Source: Paraniabella ginsengisoli
GTDB lineage: Bacteria > Bacteroidota > Bacteroidia > Chitinophagales > Chitinophagaceae
NCBI RefSeq assembly: GCF_022513635.1
Contig: NZ_JAKWBL010000001.1
Span: 806,001-870,000 of the forward strand
Length of the DNA: 64,000 bases
Reading direction: 5' to 3'
Each line of letters opens with the position of its first letter. Position 1 is the stretch's first letter. A model generated the notes under the pieces. That model ran no database searches and was not told the DNA's origin. It worked only from the letters and a program-made list of their open reading frames with translations. Positions 30,005 to 39,822 of this stretch are shown here, one piece after another. A program made the position numbers and the translations under genes.

Positions 30005-31200
30005 TTATTTGGGGTAAACCATTGCGTATTCAATTTCTTGGTGCGAGTTGTATTTTCCTGTTAAAGTAAATGAAGATTCGTATTGCGAAATCAACTGGCA
30101 ATACACGGTTACTTTATCATCAAAAGACAAAGTTTTTTCAAACTGGTAAGCCATTATAAAATCGAAGAGGTTGTTTCCGGAAGCAACAAAACTATTTCTG
30201 ATTTCTTCCAAATTGATTTGAATTTCCTCTTCAACATTGTTTTCAAAATATTCGTTTGAGATAGCTTTTGCTAATGCAATTTTTACTTTTACAGATGCCG
30301 TTCTTTTCTTTGCAACTTTCCGGATGCTGTTGTGGGCCTCGCTATTAATTTGCAAAAAGTCTAAACTTAATTTAAGCGGATAGGTTGGATTTGTTTCAAA
30401 AATCACATCATTGTTTTTCGTAAACACTTCGTCAATATCCGTGTCTGTGCGCAAGGTAAACTGGTCTTTCAGGTATTTTATTTGTCGCAGTTTTTCAATA
30501 ATCCCGCTTTGATACCTGATTTGATTGAGGTATTCAATTATTTGTTTTTGAGTATTGATCAGATTGTGTCGGCATTCGTTTAATTGAAGTTTAAGCTGTG
30601 TAATTACCCTGTTCAGTTCTTCATCCAAAGCCGATTTAAAAAAGGTTTGTTCTTCTTCCGAAACCAGATAATAGGTTTGCTCCGTTAACGAATTGATGTC
30701 AATTCTTTTTTGGTCAAGATTTTCAAGCTTGGCTTTTTTACTTTGTAATTAGGTTCGTTTTTAAAGGTATTATCCGTGTTCCTTTTTAAGTCGATCACAT
30801 TTCTTAAAGTTACGGTGCCTATTTTCCGCAAAGTGTTTTTTACCTTTCTCAGATAATCATACTTTCTGGCTTCATTATTTTCTTTTAGATAATAAAGAAT
30901 ATTTTCTTTTACATTTTGAATATTAGCATTGATGGAAGCGGTATTGATTTCTTCGTTCACTTCCAACACCTGTTCAAAAAACTGTAAAAACTGGTCATCT
31001 ATTTCAAGAAAATTTCCATTTTCTCTAATTACAGAATGAGCAATTAAATAACGGATACGATCTTCATTATAATCAACCATCTCCAGCGCAAAATCATATT
31101 TGTACGAAAGCGTTTTTCTTTTTTCAAACATTTCCGTCAGCAATTTATGTTCCCGTATCAGTGTTGACAGTAATTCTTTTATGTTGGAGAATGTATTCAT
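30005..31200 (-). CDS. jetA: kleisin-like / JetA-like subunit (frameshifted)
   Basis: This is the first gene of the operon, about 398 residues, starting MNTFSNIKELLSTLIREHKL. The N-terminal part is helical and winged-helix-like (NEDRIRYLIAHSVIRENGNF). The middle is predicted coiled coil (NRVITQLKLQLNECRHNLIN), and the C terminus is again globular (FDFIMAYQFEKTLSFDDKVT). This layout matches MukF/MksF/JetA kleisins, which bridge the SMC heads, though it is shorter than many DUF3375 proteins. One base lost from the T run at 30734-30739 breaks it; corrected, it reads VKKAKLENLDQKRIDINSLT. Seven bases separate it from the MukE-like gene. Confidence 0.65.
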
Positions 31201-31255
31201 GTAAGCAGCGAAAATAGAGAATAGTTTTTTGATGGTAGGGGTTAATGGGGAACGT

Positions 31256-31283
31256 CATGGACTATGGTCAATCGACCATGGAC
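31256..31283. repeat. intergenic CATGGAC/ATGGTC hairpin upstream of the Jet-like operon
   Basis: ATGGTC (31264-31269) pairs with GACCAT (31274-31279), embedded in repeated CATGGAC words. A related string, GTCAATAGTCAATGATCAAT, lies at 24875-24894 on the other side of the operon. These low-complexity word repeats resemble the intergenic repeats found at other gene borders in this window. Confidence 0.5.
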
Positions 31284-31293
31284 AAGTCACTCA

Positions 31294-33661
31294 CTATTTC
31301 TTTAAAACTCTTTCAAACAACTTAAAAATCCTTTTGTACTCATCCGTCCAGCTACTAGGTTCGGTAAAAGCGTGGTCTTCCATGGGATAACCCGCCAGTT
31401 CCCAACTGTCTTTACCTAACTCTATTAACCTTTGCGAAAGTTTTACAGCATCCTGAAAATGTACATTCACATCTACCATGCCGTGGCATATTAGCAGATC
31501 GCCTTTTAGGCCTTTTGCAAAATAAATTGGCGAACTTCGGTAATAGGCTAAACTATCCGCATAAGGCTCATTTAAAATGTTAGAAGTATATCCATGATTA
31601 TAATTTGCCCAATCTGTTACAGGACGTAATGCAGCGCCAGCGCTGAATACATCGGGTTTTGTAAACATTGCCATGAGCGCCATAAAGCCACCATAAGATC
31701 CGCCATATAATCCAACATGATTAGGGTTGATGCCATAATTGTCTACCATGTATTTAACCGCATCAACATGGTCGCTCAGATCTTTTCCACCCATGTGTCT
31801 GTAAATGCCGGTGCGCCAATCACGGCCATATCCTGCGCTGCCTCGATAATCAATGTCCATCACATAATAGCCATTATCAGCTAACAAGTTGTTGAACATA
31901 TACTCTCTGAAATAACTGCTCCACCATTTATGTGCATTCTGTAAATAGCCTGCGCCATGCACAAATAAAACTGCTGGTTTATTGGGATGTGGGTTGGTAG
32001 GCTTGTAAACCCTTGTATAAACTTTGGCTCCGTCAGATGCAGTGAATGTGATCACTTCCGGATCGCGCCATGGATACGATTTAAATTCGTTGCTTTGTGC
32101 TTTAAAGGTTATTTGTTGGGGTTTAGCGCCAGCTTTGGTAGGTTGCAAATACAATTCCCATGGCTTGTTGGAATAGGAATGAAGCACCGCAATATATTTT
32201 TCGTTCGGCGCCAGGCTCACATCATTGGAGCCTGTCATCGAAGTAATCTTTTCCTTTTTACCACTTGCAATATCCAAACTGTAGAAATGTTTTTCCCCGG
32301 GATGAACTTCATTGGTAGTGATAAAAAAGTTTTTTTATTTTCTGATAAAATAGCATCATGTAGTTCATATTCACCTGATGTGAGTTGCGTTTTTTCTTTG
32401 GTCTTTATATTAATGGTGTACAAATGAGAATAGCCGGTTGCTTCCGATTGAAACCAAAAAATATCTTCGCTGATCCAGCCAATACTATTGCTATTAATGC
32501 CGGGGCCGCCAATCCAGGCTTCATTCCGTTGGCGGCTTAATAAAGTTAGTTGGTTGCTGTTCATATCCCACAACATTAACCAGCGATCTTTATTATCATC
32601 TGCATAAATATCTATCACGGCATTTTTGCCTTTTGGCGACCAGGATATGCCATAAACTGAAACAGCTCGGTTAGCATTTTCTTTTTTCTTTTTGTCGAAG
32701 GCAACAGGATAATCTTTAAGATAATCGGGCAGATCCTTAATACCTGGAATCGCATCAATGGGAAGCGTTAATACAGAGTCACGTTCCCTATCAAAAATAT
32801 AGAAGGATGAAATACCTTGTTCAGCACCGACTTTATTTCGTCCTGAAATATCTGTTGTGTACCCTGTTTCTGTTACGTAATCCGGTATTATCGTGTTCCT
32901 TGTACTTACAGGTTTGAATGCGCGATAACTTACGAATCTCCCGTCAGGACTAATGCTCAAACCCCTTACAGAACCTTCGCGCACAAACAGGTAACGTAAT
33001 GCTTTTTCTTTAGGCAATGCTTTTTTATAAGCATTACTTGTGTCATTTTTTGCTTTTCGTTCACGAAGCACATCAAAATTCTGAAGCTGATCGTTTCTTA
33101 ACCATTGTTCTTCTTTGCCGCCATTTTGTTTTGCACCAAAATTATTGCTGGTCGTTCCAATATTAGTAAGCTGCTGCGTTTCGCCGGAGTTAATATCCCA
33201 TGAATATAAATTTGATGAAAGCATGTATACAATCTTTTTATCCAGAAAGGAAAACTGAGGATTTGTTTCGTCTTCAATTGTTGTTGTAATACGTTTTGTT
33301 TTGCCAGATTTTATATCTGTAAAAAAATATCACCGTTCTTTTCAAATACATATTGATCGCGCCCATAATTATATACATAGCTCCCCGGGCTCGTAAGAAG
33401 TTGTCTTTGCACCACTGTGGCTTTTTGCGGATTTTGATTTTTTAGTGTGATGTAGTATAGCGAATCCGCAGGTTTTTTTTCAGGATTCCAAAGGAAATAT
33501 AAAGTGTCGCTGGTTCGGTTCCATTGTAATTGCGATGGCGAAGTACCCATCCATATAGGATCGCGCATTATTTTTTCCACCGTAAGCGAGCCTAAGGTAT
33601 TTTGTGCGGATATATTATGAAATAAAGGGAGTAGTAAAAAGAGTGATATTATTCTGTGCAT
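31294..33661 (-). CDS. S9-family peptidase (prolyl oligopeptidase / DPP4-like) (frameshifted)
   Basis: This exported serine peptidase would cleave short peptides, often after proline. ATG 33661 gives the leader IISLFLLLPLFHNISAQ. The N-terminal two thirds is a beta-propeller (GLSISPDGRFVSYRAFKPV, YGISWSPKGKNAVIDIYADD). The C-terminal alpha/beta-hydrolase has the nucleophile block LYGGSYGGFMALMAMF, the acid region HGMVDVNVHFQDA and the histidine in MEDHAFTEPSSW. Two bases are missing, near 33330 and near 32325 (poly-T on the plus strand); corrected strings read GDIFFTDIKSGKTKR and TFFITTNEVHPGEKHFYSLD. The restored length is about 790 residues. It is not obviously linked to the Jet-like operon. 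Confidence 0.88.
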
Positions 33662-33750
33662 TTGCAAAGCTTTAAGCCATAAATTTAGCAGTTTGTAATT
33701 TATTTTTTATGTTGCGATGAAGAACAATCGAAAATTATCAAATACATTGT

Positions 33751-34193
33751 ATGATTGAATGGATTTGCAAGCCTTTTGAAGCGCTGTCGTTACATGAGCT
33801 GTACACTATTTTAGAATTGCGTAGCGAGGTCTTCGTGGTAGAGCAGCATTGTTATTACCAGGATGTAGATGGAAAAGATCAGAAGAGCTACCACTTAATG
33901 GGCTGGCAGCACGGAGTATTGATGGCTTATGCAAGGCTATTGCCTCCTGGTGTAAGCTACGCTGAACAATCAATTGGTCGTGTTGTGCTAAAAAAGAAGC
34001 ACGAAACACAGGTCTTGGAAAAGTATTAATGGAAGAAAGTATTCACGCAAGTGAAAAAATATTTGGAAGCCGATCTATAAAAATAGGAGCGCAATTTCAC
34101 CTTAAAAAATTTTATGAATTGTTGGGGTTTGAATCTTGTAGTGATATCTATGATGATGCAGGCATTGATCATATTGAAATGATCAGAGGTTGA
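33751..34193 (+). CDS. elaA: GNAT-family acetyltransferase, ElaA-like (frameshifted)
   Basis: This small N-acetyltransferase has the ElaA pattern: LYTILELRSEVFVVEQHCYY, YQDVDGKDQKSYHLMGW, then the acetyl-CoA loop region SIGRVVLKKEARNTGLGKVL after correction, and FYELLGFESCSDIYDDAGID at the end. One base is missing from the A run at 33990-33995. The restored length is 148 residues, the normal ElaA size. The biochemical substrate of this family is poorly known. A palindromic repeat directly follows the stop and may act as a terminator for this gene and the convergent one. Confidence 0.85.
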
Positions 34194-34202
34194 TTATAAA
34201 GT

Positions 34203-34232
34203 CTTCCGAGGTTTTCAAAACCTCGGAGGTCT
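34203..34232. repeat. palindromic repeat (CCGAGGTTTTC family), copy 2
   Basis: CCGAGGTTTTCAAAACCTCGG at 34206-34226 is identical to the core of the palindrome at 17226-17266, with AGGTCT on the right in both copies. Here it lies between two convergent genes and is followed by TTATTTTTA, so it could end transcription from elaA. Confidence 0.75.
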
Positions 34233-34237
34233 TATTT

Positions 34238-34729
34238 TTACACAAACAGTCCCCAGTCGTCGGTATATTCATCTTTTTCAAAACTGTTTACCCAAACCTT
34301 AAACAGCGCCTTGAACTGATCAATTTCGGTTCTTAAAAGGGTTACATATTTTTCGTCAATACTATCCTCAAAACCAAGTGTAAGCAACGCGCTTGCTACG
34401 TATTGTGCATTTTTTCGAATAATGGCAGCGTTCTCCATTCGCAATACATACAATCCGCCGGCTTCCGAACTTCTGATTTTTGCGGCTACTTCGTAGGCAT
34501 CACCCAGAACCATTTGTTTTACGCTGGCCAAATAGGAAACTTCGTCACCTTTCTCGGGCTTATCATTTTCTAGCAAACCATTTAACATCATCATGACTTC
34601 CTTCCACTTTTGATAAAGTGCTTTGCAGGCATCCCGGGTTGGGTTTGGCTTCCACTCTTCACCTTCTTCCTCGTTTCCAAATTTGTCATCATCCCAATCG
34701 GGCAGGTCGTTAAGGTTATCAATACGCAT
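34238..34729 (-). CDS. conserved-looking hypothetical protein, acidic
   Basis: This 163-residue intact protein begins MRIDNLNDLPDWDDDKFGNE with a strongly acidic N-terminus and is otherwise helical (ACKALYQKWKEVMMMLNGLL, YVLRMENAAIIRKNAQYVAS). It has no signal peptide, membrane segment or recognised motif. Its composition and codon use look like those of its neighbours. The function is unknown. Confidence 0.65.
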   Translation of the reverse strand: MRIDNLNDLPDWDDDKFGNEEEGEEWKPNPTRDACKALYQKWKEVMMMLNGLLENDKPEKGDEVSYLASVKQMVLGDAYEVAAKIRSSEAGGLYVLRMENAAIIRKNAQYVASALLTLGFEDSIDEKYVTLLRTEIDQFKALFKVWVNSFEKDEYTDDWGLFV

Positions 34730-34819
34730 AAATATTAATTGAGGTCTGACTAAAGATAGGGAACTTGTCTAATCTTTTAATTCAAAAGGTTTGAACAAGT
34801 TCAGAATAAAAAAATAAAA

Positions 34820-35512
34820 TTACTCATCAATTTGTGAAAGTCCGGCCAGGTCATTTTCGTCAACCTCAATTGTTTTAACTGACATTTGCGAATTGCCGGA
34901 TCTTGATATTTGAGCATCACAATCCTGAACAACCGATCTTGTAGAAACATCAACCGTAACAGCTTTACAATATTTTATGCTGCTTCTCTTTCTCTCTTTG
35001 GTTTGCAATAAATATATGTCCCAAAGAAGCACATTGTTTTCGCAATACAATCGGGATTCTTCTATGTTTTCGCTTTTGTAGTCTTTGTGCATTGAATATT
35101 CTACAGCCAATTGTATCGCTTTTTCTTTACCAAATAAAGGAATAATTGTAGAATAATAATCTTTTGGCAAACCGTATTTCAAAACTTGTCCATACTCGTC
35201 AAATTTGATGCAAAAATTATAATAATCCAATTGATCTTCAGAGCGTTTGAATAAATAGGATAGATGATATTTTGGAATAACATTGCCGATAATATTGTAT
35301 TGCGTATTATCAGGCAACGATTTATAATGATCCGCTCGTTCCGCAAGACATTTTTCTATATCATTAACAAAAGCTATCGTGAATTCAGCTTGTTTTACAA
35401 ATTCCTGTAAAGATTTCTGAAGCAATTTATTTGTGACAGACTGAATTGACGCTGGCAATTCTTCAAACTTGTCAACAAATGTTGGCTTGTATGGTTTTGT
35501 CTTTTTTGCCAT
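34820..35512 (-). CDS. hypothetical protein
   Basis: I use ATG 35512 (MAKKTKPYKPTFVDKFEELP), giving 230 residues; the frame is open 17 codons further but begins with an unlikely leader. The middle (DQLDYYNFCIKFDEYGQVLK, DYYSTIIPLFGKEKAIQLAV) is mixed alpha/beta. The C-terminus contains two invariant-looking segments, LLWDIYLLQTKERKRSSIKY and VTVDVSTRSVVQDCD. It is soluble with no leader. I do not recognise a family. It lies just downstream of uvrA on the same strand, about 125 bp away. Confidence 0.6.
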   Translation of the reverse strand: MAKKTKPYKPTFVDKFEELPASIQSVTNKLLQKSLQEFVKQAEFTIAFVNDIEKCLAERADHYKSLPDNTQYNIIGNVIPKYHLSYLFKRSEDQLDYYNFCIKFDEYGQVLKYGLPKDYYSTIIPLFGKEKAIQLAVEYSMHKDYKSENIEESRLYCENNVLLWDIYLLQTKERKRSSIKYCKAVTVDVSTRSVVQDCDAQISRSGNSQMSVKTIEVDENDLAGLSQIDE

Positions 35513-35640
35513 ATATCGTTCAGATTTAAGAGTAAATACAAATTTTTTTCTCGCAGAAAGCACAGATCAACACAGAAGTTTTTTTATGATTCATCTGTGT
35601 ACTTGTGGGTTTTCTGTGAGAGATCCTTGGCATAGATGCA

Positions 35641-38600
35641 TCACAGCTCCGCTTTTAAATATTTACCGGTATAACTTTCTTTGTTTTTTACGAGTTCTTC
35701 GGGTGTTCCTTCAAATAAAATTTTACCGCCACCATCGCCACCTTCCGGACCTATATCAATAATATGATCCGCTATTTTTATTACATCCATATTATGTTCG
35801 ATAATTAAAACCGTGTTCCCTTTGTTGGCCAGTTTATCTAAAACATGAATCAGGTGTTTAATGTCTTCAAAATGAAGCCCCGTTGTCGGTTCATCCAAAA
35901 TATAAAAAGTTTTACCGGTATCTTTTTTAGAAAGCTCGGTGCTAAGCTTAACACGCTGCGCTTCGCCACCACTAAGGGTTACAGCGCTTTGGCCTAATGT
36001 AATATAGCCTAAGCCTACATCTTGCAGTGTTTTTATTTTTCGAAAGATATTTGGCACAGCCTGAAAAAACTCGACAGCATCATCTACTGTCATATTCAAA
36101 ACATCCGAAATGGATTTGCCTTTATAACGAATTTCCAGGGTTTCCCTATTGTATCTTTTGCCATTACATTTTTCACAAGGCACATAAACATCTGGTAAAA
36201 AATTCATTTCAATAACGCGCATGCCACCGCCTTCGCAAACATCGCAACGGCCGGTTTTTACATTAAAAGAAAAGCGGCCAGCGTTATAACCGCGAATTTT
36301 AGCTTCCGGAACAGATGCAAACAAAGTTCTGATATCTGTAAAAAATCCACAATAAGTTGATGGGTTACTACGCGGCGTGCGTCCAATAGGCGACTGGTCT
36401 ATTTCTACCACTTTGTCGATATGTTCCAAACCCTTTACAGACTTATGCTGCATGGGATGCATCTTGCTGGCAGGAAAACAATGATTACTTAAAATAGGAT
36501 AAAGCGTTTCATTAATCAGTGTAGATTTGCCACTGCCGCTCACTCCCGTAACCAGTATCATTTTTCCTAAAGGAAATTTTGCGCTTACGTTCTGAAGATT
36601 ATTGCCTGTGACGCCTTTTAGCTCAATGAATTTTCCATTTCCTGCACGTCTTTCTTTTGGTGTTTCGATTTTTAGATGTCCGTTAAGATAACCCGCCGTA
36701 ATCGTATCTAATTTTAAAATTTCTTTGGGTGTTCCCTGCGCAACCACGCGCCCGCCATGGTAACCTGCGCGTGGGCCGATGTCGATCAGATAATCTGCTG
36801 CAAGCATAATATCTTTGTCATGCTCTACCACCAATACGCTGTTTCCAATATCCCGAAGATTTTGTAAAGATGTAATAAGCCGATGATTGTCACGTTGATG
36901 CAAGCCGATAGATGGTTCATCTAAAATATAAGTAATGCCTTGTAGCTGAGAACCGATCTGTGTTGCCAACCTGATGCGTTGTGATTCGCCACCACTTAAA
37001 GTGCGGCTGGGTCGATTAAGAGAAAGATAAGTAAGCCCAACATCCAGCAAAAATCCTAAGCGTTCCCTGATCTCTTTTAAAATATCTTTTGCAATAGCAT
37101 TTTGTTTTTTACTGAGCCGCAACTCAATACCATCAAGCCATGCAGCAAGATTGTCAAGATTAAGATTGCTTAAATAAGCGATGTTTTTATTGTCGATTTT
37201 AAACCAAAGACTTTCCTTCTTTAAGCGATCGCCATTACAAGAGGGGCATGGCTGTAGTTCCATAAACCTTTCAACCCAATCGCGCAAACCTTCATTGCTT
37301 TGAGTAGAAAGATACCAACGTTTTAACATCGGAATGATACCTTCGTAGCTGCCGCTGTAATAATCAGGAATGGTTTCATCAGTTCCGTCGAGATGTAATG
37401 TTTTGTCCGCACCGCCATCTCCATATAATAATAAGTCCAACTGCGCCTGCGTAAGATCTTTCACTGGTTTGATAAGGTTGATCTTATGTTTTTTGGCAAA
37501 TGCTTCAACCTGTTGATATACGCTGGCGTTTCGTTCTTCCCCCAGAGGAGCAATACCGCCATCTTTTATGCTTTTAGATGTGTCGGGCAATATCGCATCC
37601 ATATTAATTACCGAGCTGGTGCCTAATCCACGGCAATAAGGACATGCTCCGTAAGGCGAGTTAAATGAAAAGGCGTTTGGCGACGGCTCTTCGTAACTGA
37701 TGCCTGTATCTTCACACATCAGGAGTTTGGAATAAGAAGCCCCCCGCCCCCAAAGGGGAAGCCTGCAAGCCGCTGCTATTTTGGAGATGCTTTTTTGATC
37801 GGAGATAGACACACGTGAATTTTCAGCAGCATCTCCGCTCTTTAAAGACTCTTCGTAAGCCCCACCTTTGGAGGGGTTTGGGGAGGCTGGGCTTACAAAC
37901 ATCAAATCCTTTCCTAATTTCAAAGCCTGTTGTACGCTTTGGCTCAAGCGGGGTTTAAGATCATCTGTAACCTGCAATCTATCCACCACCAGTTCTATGT
38001 TGTGTATTTTATAACGATCAACCTGCATTTTTGCAGCAATGTCTTTTATCTCACCATCTACTCTTACTTTTAAAAATCCCTTTTTTCTTACATCTTCAAA
38101 TAGTTCTCTGTAATGTCCCTTTCTACCTCTAACCAAAGGTGCCAGCACATTGATTTTTTGATTATAGAATCGCTGAAAAATGTTTTCAACAATTTCTTCC
38201 TCGCTCCACTTCACCATTTTTTTGCCAGTATTGTAAGAATACGCTTCTCCCACACGGGCATAGAAAAGGCGAAAGAAATCATACACTTCAGTAACGGTTC
38301 CAACTGTTGAACGTGGGTTTTTATTGGTGGTTTTTTGTTCAATTGAAATAACGGGAGACAAGCCAGTGATCTGATCCACATCCGGCCGTTCCATGTCGCC
38401 AATAAACTGGCGGGCATAAGCACCAAAAGTTTCCATATAACGGCGTTGACCTTCAGAATATATTGTGTCGAAAGCAAGCGAAGATTTTCCACTGCCGCTT
38501 ATACCGGTAATGACCACTAATTGATTTTTGGGAATGGATATATCTATGTTTTTGAGGTTATGGACACGGGCTCCTGTAACATCTATGCTGTTTAAATCTT

Positions 38601-38649
38601 TCTTTTCCAATTTATTGTTCCTGTTTTTGAAAATTTGGGCCTGTAACAT
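35641..38649 (-). CDS. uvrA: UvrABC excinuclease subunit A with in-frame insertion
   Basis: This damage-recognition ATPase of nucleotide excision repair is intact across 3 kb. It has two ABC modules: Walker A VVITGISGSGKSSLAFDTIY and a second LVTGVSGSGKSTLINETLYP, signatures LSGGESQRIRLA and LSGGEAQRVKLS, and zinc-binding pairs CPYCRG, CPSCNG, CDVCEG and CEKC. At 1,002 residues it is some 50-60 longer than usual. The excess lies at about residues 247-305, between GKDLMFV and YSKLLMCEDTGIS, where a repeat element is read through in frame (see 37737). That position is on the variable insertion side of the first module, so the protein may still work. Confidence 0.95.
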   Translation of the reverse strand: MLQAQIFKNRNNKLEKKDLNSIDVTGARVHNLKNIDISIPKNQLVVITGISGSGKSSLAFDTIYSEGQRRYMETFGAYARQFIGDMERPDVDQITGLSPVISIEQKTTNKNPRSTVGTVTEVYDFFRLFYARVGEAYSYNTGKKMVKWSEEEIVENIFQRFYNQKINVLAPLVRGRKGHYRELFEDVRKKGFLKVRVDGEIKDIAAKMQVDRYKIHNIELVVDRLQVTDDLKPRLSQSVQQALKLGKDLMFVSPASPNPSKGGAYEESLKSGDAAENSRVSISDQKSISKIAAACRLPLWGRGASYSKLLMCEDTGISYEEPSPNAFSFNSPYGACPYCRGLGTSSVINMDAILPDTSKSIKDGGIAPLGEERNASVYQQVEAFAKKHKINLIKPVKDLTQAQLDLLLYGDGGADKTLHLDGTDETIPDYYSGSYEGIIPMLKRWYLSTQSNEGLRDWVERFMELQPCPSCNGDRLKKESLWFKIDNKNIAYLSNLNLDNLAAWLDGIELRLSKKQNAIAKDILKEIRERLGFLLDVGLTYLSLNRPSRTLSGGESQRIRLATQIGSQLQGITYILDEPSIGLHQRDNHRLITSLQNLRDIGNSVLVVEHDKDIMLAADYLIDIGPRAGYHGGRVVAQGTPKEILKLDTITAGYLNGHLKIETPKERRAGNGKFIELKGVTGNNLQNVSAKFPLGKMILVTGVSGSGKSTLINETLYPILSNHCFPASKMHPMQHKSVKGLEHIDKVVEIDQSPIGRTPRSNPSTYCGFFTDIRTLFASVPEAKIRGYNAGRFSFNVKTGRCDVCEGGGMRVIEMNFLPDVYVPCEKCNGKRYNRETLEIRYKGKSISDVLNMTVDDAVEFFQAVPNIFRKIKTLQDVGLGYITLGQSAVTLSGGEAQRVKLSTELSKKDTGKTFYILDEPTTGLHFEDIKHLIHVLDKLANKGNTVLIIEHNMDVIKIADHIIDIGPEGGDGGGKILFEGTPEELVKNKESYTGKYLKAEL
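37737..37894. repeat. GC-rich fold-back repeat element inside uvrA
   Basis: Two GC-rich ends, GCCCCCCGCCCCCAAAGGGG (37739-37758) and the partly complementary GCCCCACCTTTGGAGGGG... (37859 on), enclose a second inverted pair, GGAGATGC near 37790 and GCATCTCC near 37830. On the coding strand it reads ASPNPSKGGAYEE ... LPLWGRGASY, which is foreign to UvrA. A related CCCCCGCCCCCTGAAGGGG string lies at 17037-17055 outside genes. This looks like a palindromic element that survives inside a gene because it is open in this frame. Confidence 0.7.
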
Positions 38650-38857
38650 TGGCTAATCCTAATTCATAACTAAAATCTAAAATAAAGGTTTATTACCCTA
38701 CAAATAAATTTTTGGCATAATAATTTCTACTTACACCGATTGAGTTCGGGCCTACGGGTCAAACCGTTTTAATAAAGCCCTTGCTGAAATAATCAGAAAA
38801 TAAACCAATAAATTTTTGGTTTTGATCTGAACCATTAAAACAGTAAAAAATAAACAA

Positions 38858-39564
38858 ATGAAGAGGAATTTCTTATTGATGGTGGCGCTTTCTATGTCTG
38901 TAGCTACTGTATCATTTGCTCAGGTATCAACAACTCCTGAAACACCCACAAATTATAAACCAAAAGCAAAAGATTTGGCACCAATGCCTGGCGAATTAAC
39001 AGATGAAATGATCTTTCCGGTACTTGGGAAATATGAATACACCGATACGGAAGGAAGTGTTGCACAGGTTACTATTACCCGCGATGCTGAAAACAAAGGT
39101 ATGGTTTGGGTAAATGGGATGCCGCAAGGTAAGTTTAAGGCAGATTTGAGAATTTCTCCATCTACCTATAAAATTCCGGTGCAAAAAACCTTGCAAAATG
39201 ATGTTGACAGCGGAGTTGTAGTAGCAGAAACGGAAGAAACTACAGTAGCTTCTAGCACTACAGCTAAATCTGATAGCAGGTACTCTGGAAAATCTTTGAA
39301 AGAAGGTACTCTTGTTTTCGATTCTACCAGCAACAAACTATATATAAATGTTGGAAGTAAGTTCGATGAAGAGAATCCTGTAGCTATTTTCCCTGAAATG
39401 GCGGTAAGCGATAGTGCTGCTTACGTTACAACTGAAACAGTTGAGGAGTCTTCAGAAGTTGCTACAGTAAAAAAGCTGATAAAAAAGATAAAAAGAAAAA
39501 GGATATGGCGAAAGGAACAAATTATGTTCTTACGAAAGTTGTCGAAATGGCTGCTGCGCCGTAG
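38858..39564 (+). CDS. secreted protein of unknown function (frameshifted)
   Basis: This protein has a signal peptide (LLMVALSMSVATVSFAQ) and a Pro-rich start (TTPETPTNYKPKAKDLAPMP). Next comes a domain with TDEMIFPVLGKYEYTDTEGS and VAQVTITRDAENKGMVWVNG, then a Ser/Thr/Glu-rich linker and a Lys-rich tail. One base missing from the A run at 39469-39474 throws the tail out of frame; corrected, it reads KKADKKDKKKKDMAKGTNYV and stops at 39562-39564, giving about 235 residues. I do not recognise the family. A terminator follows at 39601. Confidence 0.65.
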
Positions 39565-39600
39565 ACGCTCAGCAATAGCAAGACATAATATATTAATAAT

Positions 39601-39634
39601 AAAAAGGTTGTCAAACAGGCAACCTTTTTGTTTT
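39601..39634 (+). terminator. Rho-independent terminator
   Basis: AAAAAGGTTG (39601-39610) pairs perfectly with CAACCTTTTT (39620-39629) around a nine-base loop. The T tract is part of the stem, so it works in both directions. Confidence 0.8.
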
Positions 39635-39822
39635 GACACAAGTCTATGGTTTATTAAATTTCGTTGGCATATAATTTGATGGCTGCATAACGGATTTTAG
39701 TCTGTTAAAATTTTTAGCATTTAGATTCATTTATTATCCTTCAAATTTTAAACAGGAGCTTAAATCTTTTAAAAACCCCGTCCGACCGGAAACCATCCGT
39801 TCAGGCATAAAAAACACAAAAC

